A stretch of 64,000 nt of DNA. It comes from Hybos culiciformis. Its lineage: Eukaryota > Arthropoda > Insecta > Diptera > Hybotidae. The stretch spans positions 78,927,830-78,991,829 of the forward strand of contig OZ023273.1 in the NCBI GenBank assembly GCA_964007475.1, in the 5' to 3' direction. The position numbers and the translations under genes are program-made. Below, in pieces: positions 56,881-64,000 of the stretch. Numbering within the stretch: the first letter of the stretch is position 1; the number at the start of each line of letters is the position of its first letter. The notes beneath the pieces are model-generated. The model was not told where the DNA came from. It ran no database searches and saw only the letters and a list, made by a program, of their open reading frames with translations.

Positions 56881-58880
56881 ATGAACCAAAATATATTATC
56901 TCAAATAAAAATGAAGAACCGTCTTTATAAAAATTTTAGGACAAGCCCAACTTTAGACAACGAAATAAAATTTAAAAGACACAATTCCAGATTAAAGAGA
57001 GAAATAAAAAATGCCAAAAACCAAAGTTGGGAAAAATTTATCAACACAATTGATCCAACAACAGATTCAAGTACTTTGTGGAACAAAATTAAATGTCTAA
57101 ATAGAAGTAAAAAAACTAATAGTATATCAAATATAAACTTTGAAAATACTACAATATCAGAGTCTTCAGATATCGCCGAATGCTTTGCTAAATTTTACGC
57201 CTCATACAGTTCCGACGAAACTTCTCAGATTCCTTTCTTAACTTAAAAAGAGCATTCAAAATCGATTCTATATTAGCCAATTCTGAAAACCCAATGTTTT
57301 TTCTATGCAACAAAATAACCCTTAGCGAATTTGAAAATATTTTGATCTCTTTTCAAGGCTCTACTCCAGGCAGAGATAAAATATCCTATGCTATGATCGA
57401 AAACGGGTCCGCGCAATAACTCATCGGTACTTAACTCATCGGTCGATTTTGGAGAAGTTATATCCATTTTAACTCATCCGAAAATTGGCCGATGAGTTAT
57501 ATCCTTTGGAATGACATAACTCATCCAACTCAATGCTTATTTGTGATTTGTGACAAAATCTTGGGTATTTACTCATTGGCCGATAAGATAAATACATTAC
57601 ATTTACCGACCTGATTGGCCCCATTTTTGTGTTAGCAGTATTGGGAGTGTCCCAGAACGCGAGAAGGGGGCGGAGGGTGAGGGCTGCGGGCGGGCGGACT
57701 GGTGGTTGGTCAGTGGGATTTGCGGCGCCACCCTCCGCCCCCTTCTCGCGTTCTGGGACACTCCCAATACTGCTAACACAAAAATGGGGCCAATCATCGG
57801 CCAAGGAATAAGTACCGTAGTGTTTGTCACAAATAAGCATTGAGGTGGATGAGTTATGTCATTCCAAAGGATATAACTCATCGGCCAATTTTCGGATGAG
57901 TTAAAATGGATATAACTTATCCAAAATCGACCGATGAGTTATTGCACTTCGCCTCGAAAACTGTCCTATAAACTTTAAAAATAGATTAATTAAGTTATTC
58001 AATCTAATACTTCAAACCCTCAAGCTTGGAAACAATGCATCATTAAACCCATTCCAAAAAAAGACTATAATAATCAAGAACCAAAAAATTTTAGACCTAT
58101 AACACTTATTTCATGCGTTTCCGAAATTTTTGAAAAAATCTGAGGCAAACGATTAAGTTGGGTATTAGAGCAAAAACTCAGTGCTCAACAATTCCGTTTT
58201 AGGCCAGAAAGAAGCTCAGTATCACTGTGTTCAGCCTTGGAGCATGACATTTCTATTGTCCTCTCTTTAAAAAAACATTCTTCAATTTATTTTCTCGACC
58301 TTGAGAAAGCTTTCGATAGAACAGGTCACATCAATATAATAAACCAACTACTAGAATGGAAATAGACCCTTTTTTCATAAAAACAATAGCTTCTTTTCTT
58401 ACCTCAAGAAAATTCTCAGTTTTAGTAAATGGTTTTTTCTCCTCGTCTTACTCTCAACAAAATGGAGTTCCTCAAGGTTCTCCTCTCTCAGTATCTTTTT
58501 AACACCTACATTCATAACCTCTCAATAAATTTAGAAAAAATTAAAAACCTAGAACACCTCTTTTACGTAGATAACTTAATATTGTTTTCTTCCAGCAATC
58601 GATTAAATTTAATTCAAGTGGAGCTCAATTATCCTACGAAAAAACAGAATTCCTTCACGTTAGTAATCGTCACAGTCGATGTACAAATCAAACAATAACT
58701 ATTAACAATAACATCCTAGCCCCTATAAATTTCATTAATATTTTAGGCTTAATATTTACCAAAAAACTATCGTGGGAACCACAAATTAAAAATCTAATTA
58801 ATAAAATCGACAAATGTTCAAATTTACTTAAAATAATATTAAAAAAAAAGCAAAGGGGCTCATACCTCTGTAGCATTAAA
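56881..58880 (+). pseudogene. I-like LINE reverse transcriptase (split)
   Basis: 56881-57246 is the region before RT (NQNILSQIKMKNRLYKNF, SWEKFINTIDP, LWNKIKCLN). Near 57350 the fingers begin with GRDKISYAMIEN, interrupted by the MITE. After 57961: IIKPIPKKD, NFRPITLISCVSEIFEKI, FRFRPERSS, YFLDLEKAFDRTGH (palm A), a degraded NGVPQGS-like stretch near 58470, and LFYVDNLILFSSS where the second Asp of YVDD reads Asn. Numerous stops. Confidence 0.83.
57405..57953. mobile_element. Palindromic MITE with 8-bp TSD TCGAAAAC
   Basis: Flanked exactly by TCGAAAAC (57397-57404, 57954-57961). Ends GGGTCCGCGCAATAACTC and GAGTTATTGCACTTCGCC are partial inverted repeats. The arms are about 250 bases and nearly perfect reverse complements with repeated AACTCATCGG motifs. 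The centre (57655-57775) is strongly G/C-rich (GCGAGAAGGGGGCGGAGGG and its complement). Open frames across the centre are palindrome by-products. Eight-base TSDs fit hAT or P-type transposition. Confidence 0.92.
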
Positions 58881-58950
58881 AATAGCAAAGTCTCTAATTT
58901 GGGGAAAAACAGATTATTGCATCACAATCTTCGGATTTAAAAACAACAAA

Positions 58951-60108
58951 ATGCTTCTAGCTAAACTTCAAACAAGCCTAAACAACATTTTTCGGATCTG
59001 TTTAGGGGCCTTAAAAACAACACCTATCGATGCGTTAAATGTCGTTAAATGTAGAAGCTGGAGCTTCCACTTTCATGGAAAGAGAGGAATATTTCGCACT
59101 GAAAATGATTATAAAAAACATTTTTATATCTTCCTAACCCATTCAAGACTAATTGAAATAAAAAACATGAAACCAAAAAATAATATTAAATCTTCACTTT
59201 CCCAAAGCCTGGAACTTTTTAATTCTCTTGAAATTTCCCATTTTATCCCCTCCCCAATATCACTTAATATAAACAATCCTCCCTGGATGTTAAAAAATGA
59301 ATGCTTTAATACCAGCCTACCTAACCCAAAAACAAATATTTCTTCCACAATATACGAACAGTTATATCGCGAACTTTTGAAAAATAGTTGGCACTTAAAA
59401 CATATCTACACTGACGCTACAAAAACTGAAACACATGCTGATTTTGCAACAGTAAACCAAGAAAATGAAGTTCTGCTATCTAAACTCATCCCAAATTTTT
59501 TTACAATTTTTTCTGCTGAAGCCACAGCTATCTTCGAAGCCGTGAAAATAGCTGAGAAGTCAGAAGAGCCTACCATGATCCATACGGAATCTTTGTCTGT
59601 TATAAAAGTATCAAAAACACAAATAACAGAGATCCACTCCCTTCCCTAATCAGAGATAGCATCATAAAAGCGAAAGGTAAAATCACACTTACTTGGCTAC
59701 CTGGTCACAAGAACTTGAGAGGTAACGAAGCTGCAGACCAAGCGGCTAAGAACATAGCCCGAAAACTCACCTTTATGAAAATACCTAACGACTTAAAATC
59801 TTTCATTAACATCATTAAAATAATCTTTAAAAAAAAACCCAAGATAAATGGAATCTTTCTTCCAGCTCCCTGCACCGCCATTGGCCCCAAATAGACCAAC
59901 CAATATACTCTTCGGAACTGTCGAGAAAAGAATGTGTAATTCTTACTCGCCTTAGATTAGGACATTGTCTCTTCAATAAAAAATACTTGTTCGACAAAAC
60001 ATCGCAACCAATTTGTGAAATTGACCAACAAATAATCAATCATGTTCTTTGTCAATGCAGTGATTCAATAAATACGTGGAGTAGCATAACGTTAAAAATT
60101 CTTCATTA
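58951..60108 (+). pseudogene. I-like LINE RNase H and C-terminal region
   Basis: LQTSLNNIFRICLGALKTTP (post-RT), then RNase H: HIYTDATKTE (Asp), FSAEATAIFEAVKI (Glu), IHTESLSVI (the usual Asp-Ser now Glu-Ser) and, after a shift, TWLPGHKNLRGNEAADQAAK (His, Asp). C-terminus LTRLRLGHCLFNKKYLF, CEIDQQIINHVLCQC completes the ORF before a stop at about 60108. RNase H within a LINE is specific to the I group and relatives. Confidence 0.85.
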
Positions 60109-60318
60109 GAAAAAATCCTAAACACATCCAATAAAACACCAAATTATTCACTTTTCTTCAACAAAAACTGCTTTTAGATCAAATTTAAAGTAATAATTTC
60201 AAAACAATGATTTTCATTCATTTATAAATATGTATAATAATCAAATGCAACTATGGTCTTAGCTACCCCTTGCATTTTATTTAATATCTTAAAAACATTC
60301 ACTGTAATTAAGGTATAC

Positions 60319-60319
<1 letters not shown>

Positions 60320-60357
<38 letters not shown>
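60320..60357 (+). repeat. (AAAT)n LINE tail
   Basis: About nine AAAT units at the 3' end of the I-like element. Confidence 0.9.
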
Positions 60358-61277
60358 GATGAGTTTTTTTTTTTTTTTGCATAAAAAAAGGTATCATCAA
60401 ATGATATGAAATATAATTCAATATCTGGTTTACATGGTTATTCCATAATTTTAGTATGGCATTTTTTTTGTTTTGTGGTAAAACACAATATGAAAAAAAT
60501 TAAAAAAAAAACGAATTATAATTTAATTTATTTATTTTATTATTAAAAAAATTAGGAGAGAAATATCTATAGCTTAGCCTACTTATACAAGCCATGAAAA
60601 TTTTTATTACTCCCTATTAATAAAATTTTATATTTTGATGATTTGTAATAAGTTACAGGCTAAAATCATTTAAAATAGTTTAAGATTGGGCATAACATTT
60701 TATAAAAATTAACTGTAATTTTCATTTAGTATTAATTTTGTTGCTTCTTTTAAAAAAAAAACTCATAAATAAAGACAAAAAAAAAGTTACATGGAATTAA
60801 ATTATTTCCAGTAAAATTAAATTAGGAAAAGAAAACGAAATTTTTTTTTTTTTTTTTGGTTTAAAAAATTTTATTTTTTAAAAAAGAAATTTGAAGTATT
60901 TCTAAGGGGTATGAATATTTACAAACTCAATACTGTTTATAAATTTATCGAAAGTATTAAAAAAAAATCTAATTCAAAGTTATGTCATATGAGAATCAAT
61001 TATTTTTTTTGTTGAAGCTAAAGCTTTAATTATATAAGCGGGGTTTAGTGACCTTAAAATTTTTTTATTATGGAGGGTCGGTTGGTTGGTTCGTTAAAGT
61101 GGCGGAACTACTCAAACTAGAGTTGATCCCAATTAGCGCTTGCGTTATCGATCATATCTTATATACGGGGTGTAATAATGGAGATCCCTCACGAAACAAA
61201 ACATCATTCAACATTAAAACATTTTGGTCATTTAAAAATCACTTAATTTCTAGTCTTTCCAAACAATCCATTTTCAA
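60358..61277. other. A/T-rich spacer
   Basis: No coding or repeat ends recognised. Confidence 0.5.
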
Positions 61278-61790
61278 TTACATGCAGCATTTCAAAATTT
61301 GATTTATCGCAGGTGTGTTTTCATTTTTAAGGTGTTGATAAATGTTAGAGTCTTCCCTTGTTAGATGTTCCTTAATTCTTTTTTTCACTGCTCTACCCGT
61401 CTGTCGAATATTCATCGCAGTACAAGAATCGCAGTGTACACTGTAAATACCATTTATTTGTTCTTTTTCTAATCCAGTACTAGTTTTTAATAATTTATTA
61501 AGATTAGTAGGGCAGTAAAAGGCAGCTGTAATATTTTCTTTTCTAAGTTTATTACCAATGTTTTCTGAAACTTTCCCTACGTATGACATTTTTCTACATG
61601 TTTTATAGTACGTTCCATAAGTCCGAGTACCCTCCACGCAAGATTTCCCTTTTCTGTAAAGTCCTACGAATACCTTCTGCAAAGTCCTATGCACAGGGTA
61701 TTGCCACCATTTTAATTTTAAAATCATATACCTTAACAAATTTTATATGCGCATCGTTAAGAAATTTGACATTTGTTGTTTTCAGATTTT
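61278..61790 (-). pseudogene. Penelope-like GIY-YIG endonuclease region
   Basis: Minus strand. Upstream: NVKFLNDAHIKFVKVYDFKI (61790-61740, shifted). Then SCVEGTRTYGTYYKTCRKMS, YVGKVSENIGNKLRKENIT, and the GIY-YIG domain: GIYSVHCDSC, NIRQTGRAVKKRIKEH (YIG replaced by NIR) and a downstream His region (NIYQHLKNENTPAINQ). The arrangement matches the C-terminus of Penelope-like RTs, in which the nuclease follows the RT. The RT is absent here. Confidence 0.8.
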
Positions 61791-62119
61791 GAAGATAATT
61801 TGTACAATTCTTAATAATTTGCTTATATTTTGTTTAAAAGAAATACAAATTTAATGAAATTGCTAAAATTTTGTTTTATTTTTTAATGTTTTTAAGCTAA
61901 ACTATTAAAAAACTATTAAAAATTTAAAACGCATGAACAAAAATTGAGTGAATGTGTTAGTTTTTATTGTATAATTTAACGTAAATTTTTACTCCATATT
62001 GACTAGTGATTCACCGATGAAAAAGTATTTCTATTTTGGAAATTGATTACACGCATTTGGTGAACAAATATTAAAAGTATATGCAAATAATTACAAGCAG
62101 CTGATGTCTTATTAACATT

Positions 62120-62235
62120 ATGCTAATTAATGTTGCCGTTCTCCCTTTACGAAGTTTTTTAATTATTGTCCTGTGTGGAGGGTACCCGAGACTTATGGAA
62201 CGTAATATTAATCTTATTTGTTTCATTAGACTTTA
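62120..62235 (+). repeat. Inverted copy of part of the Penelope-like sequence
   Basis: GTGTGGAGGGTACCCGAGAC and TTATGGAACGTAATATT are close reverse complements of 61605-61640, so a small second fragment lies head-to-head with the first. Confidence 0.65.
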
Positions 62236-62483
62236 TTGCATATACGTGACGCACCCAAGTAACATTTTAGTCTCAGTTTTTTTTGTTATACGTCCTAAAT
62301 AACTTTATAATGGAATAATAGTGGGTTCGGCCAAAGAAAGATCTTTTTCTGCCACTTATTAGAATTTTTATCAAACAAGTTTTGCTTATTAAATGTCGAA
62401 ATTAATGATGTTATAAGAACGTATAACAAAATCATGAAAAAAAAAATTATTAAACTAAATTGTATCCGAAATCGGCATTAAAC

Positions 62484-62760
62484 ATCAACTTAGATTATTA
62501 AAATCATAAATTTAGGATATTACTAGTATATATGTTGGTTTGTGAGCTGGGATGTGTTTGTTTGTTTGTGTTGGCTTAATAAATTAGAACATTTAGCTTT
62601 GTTAGACGTTCGAAAAAGAACAGTATTAATACTATATGTATGTATTTGGATTATTAAATGCATAATTTTAGGATATTACTAGTATATGTTGGTTTGTGAG
62701 CCGGGATGTGTTTTTATGTTTATATTGGTTTGTTACATAAGAACAAAGAAAATTAATTAT
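62484..62760. repeat. Direct duplication, about 155-bp period
   Basis: GATTATTAAA...TTTAGGATATTACTAGTATA and GTTGGTTTGTGAGCYGGGAT occur twice, at 62484 and 62647. Confidence 0.75.
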
Positions 62761-63354
62761 TAAGAAGGGAAACGATCGAAGAGTTTTTTTTAAGGCTAAA
62801 ATTTTTTGTTTGTATTGGTAATTCATATTTTTTTTTTATAAATTCATTCAGGGATGTAGTTAAAAAAAATGAAAATTTTTAAAACAATAACATAATATAT
62901 GTTCAAGTAATAAAGTAAATGGATTATGAAGTATCCCACATTTCGGTTTAAATTTTTTTGGACTTGTTGAGTCATAACAAGCGAACACCACCCAAATTTT
63001 TTTTTCAGATTTTTTCAATCAAAAATATTCGCTTAACCACCAATTTCCATCGAAATCAAATTTCATACTGCAGTTCGAATTCTTGAACTCAATAAAGGGC
63101 TAAATTAAACATTTTGTTCAATCGACGTAATATATATTAACTCTACGTGTCTTGAAAACATCGAAAGTAAAGCAACAAGTTATTTTATAAATTCAAAATA
63201 GACAAAATTTTATTTCTATTTTCTTTTATTTTAATTTCCCTATTTTTTTTATTTGATCATTTAGTATTTATAATAAAATTTGTACAATATGTAATAAATT
63301 CTACATCTTATGAAAAGATTTATTAAATATTTTGTATTTAAAATTTTACAGCAC
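62761..63354. other. No gene recognised
   Basis: A/T-rich sequence between the duplication and the transposase stop; it may hold the 3' flank of the P-like element. Confidence 0.45.
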
Positions 63355-64000
63355 TCATATGTATCTACAGTCAATAATTTTTCGTAGTTTTTCATTTATA
63401 AAAGTTTCTGTTAATAAGAGCTCAAAATTTTGAGTAAACATTTTTTGAAGATTTTCAATATATTTAATAAAACTCGGAGGTGGGGAGGTTAAATGGCATT
63501 TTTCATACATTTTAAAATTGATAAAATTATAGTTTTTATTTTCGTCGTGTTCTATTTGTACATCACATTGTTGTCCTTGATGGCATTTTTTAAATAAATA
63601 TCCTGCAAAGTAATGGAACGCATTATTTTCTCCGACGTCTAAATTTTTTTCATCGCGAGTAAAATTAAGTTTAAAATATTTGGTTTTTGGTTCTATGGTT
63701 GATGCTGATAATAATGTGAGATTCAAAGGTTTCAATTCAAAATTACTTTCAATTTGGCAATTAGCGTTTTTGACTATTTCGAAATATTTCAGTGAAAATA
63801 TTTTTTTGAATGCTCTGGAAAATTGAACAGGTGTTGGATGAACATTGTTTCCACCTTGCTTTCTGACTGTCGCAAAATAATTTTCTAGGCAGTCTTGGTT
63901 CAAACGTCTGGTATAGATAATTTTAAAGCCATCTTCAGACAAACGGGTCCAAATTTTTTTGATTGATTGAATTGTTATTAAAAAAGCATTAAAGCAATGG
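63355..64000 (-). CDS. P-element/THAP9-like transposase, C-terminal part, cut by window edge
   Basis: Minus strand, open from 64000 to the stop at 63355 (about 214 residues). FLITIQSIKKIWTRL, YTRRLNQDCLENYFATVRKQ, GGNNVHPTPVQFSRAFKKIF are the GTP-binding/RNase H-proximal conserved block of P transposases and THAP9. NNAFHYFAGYLFKKCH and LTSPPPSFIKYIENL lie further on. The N-terminal THAP finger and the first catalytic Asp residues would be to the right of the window. No lesion in the visible part. It could be an element or a domesticated gene; element ends were not seen. Confidence 0.87.
   Translation of the reverse strand, partial: HCFNAFLITIQSIKKIWTRLSEDGFKIIYTRRLNQDCLENYFATVRKQGGNNVHPTPVQFSRAFKKIFSLKYFEIVKNANCQIESNFELKPLNLTLLSASTIEPKTKYFKLNFTRDEKNLDVGENNAFHYFAGYLFKKCHQGQQCDVQIEHDENKNYNFINFKMYEKCHLTSPPPSFIKYIENLQKMFTQNFELLLTETFINEKLRKIIDCRYI

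Larger units (their letters stand above)
54600..60357 (+). mobile_element. I-like LINE with RNase H, interrupted by a MITE
   Basis: Plus-strand non-LTR retrotransposon with ORF1 (54674-55990), ORF2 endonuclease (56002-56745), RT (56881-58880), RNase H (59395-59760), a Cys/His C-terminus (to 60108) and a 3' (AAAT)n tail at 60320-60357. Order and RNase H domain place it in the I group. Many stops and shifts. The 549-bp MITE at 57405-57953 splits the RT. Confidence 0.87.

Noticed and set aside
57469..57881. Frames of 92-123 codons in the G/C-rich palindrome
   Set aside because: Both strands read similar peptides because the region is a palindrome; no domain is recognisable.

Overview
This window looks like a stretch of arthropod, most likely insect, nuclear DNA. 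It is very AT-rich and dominated by transposable elements in many states of decay. Evidence for an animal genome: spliced genes (a 216-base intron inside a transposase, and one GPCR exon flanked by consensus splice sites), Penelope-like, BEL/Pao, Gypsy (CsRn1-like), CR1/Jockey-like and I-like retroelements, and hAT, Tc1, MULE, pogo-like and P/THAP9-like DNA transposons. I cannot name the species. The only convincing host coding sequence is one exon (48048-48192) of a neuropeptide GPCR resembling the pyrokinin/CAPA receptor group.

Layout. 1-1725: a Jockey/CR1-type LINE reverse transcriptase with frameshifts. 1828-2290: a Penelope-like RT relic. 2380-6080: a Tc1 transposase split by a 3.27-kb hAT-type element (2616-5884), which itself carries a smaller inverted-end repeat and, inside that, another MITE. 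6480-13454: a CR1/Jockey-like LINE on the minus strand (PHD-like/CCHC ORF1, endonuclease, RT), split by a repeat (9173-11091) and by a hAT MITE (6689-7515). 14281-17485: an apparently intact autonomous hAT element with TIRs, an exact 8-bp TSD and an 800-aa spliced transposase. 17696-24100: a block of tandem arrays and foldback repeats, including about 18 copies of a 106-bp hairpin unit. 24196-31370: three hAT-type elements; one of them (28156-31255) is filled with a 9-bp minisatellite and sits in the 3' end of another hAT transposase gene. 31841-32790: a BEL/Pao relic. 33424-36760 and 42190-42540: foldback elements and duplicated blocks whose inverted repeats contain tRNA-like sequences with good A and B boxes. 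36989-42189: a young Gypsy/CsRn1 element with near-identical LTRs, a tRNA-Trp-type PBS and a canonical A-AAA-AAC frameshift site at the gag stop. 42707-44080: a FLYWCH-MULE relic. 44575-53431: MITEs, the GPCR exon, a LINE RNase H tail, a BED-finger relic and a pogo-like start. 54600-60357: an I-like LINE interrupted by a 549-bp palindromic MITE. 61278-62230: Penelope-like GIY-YIG endonuclease pieces. 63355-64000: the C-terminal part of a P/THAP9-like transposase running off the right edge.

The strongest observations are: (i) nested insertions with exact 8-bp TSDs, four of which interrupt a transposase or RT reading frame that can be followed across the insertion; (ii) the intact hAT with a precise intron; (iii) the Gypsy element's slippery heptamer; (iv) two independent cases in which the segment between inverted repeats is flipped in place between duplicate copies; (v) the hairpin array and the tRNA-like sequences built into inverted repeats. 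No cellular pathway or operon can be described here; the window is a record of transposon activity around one host exon.
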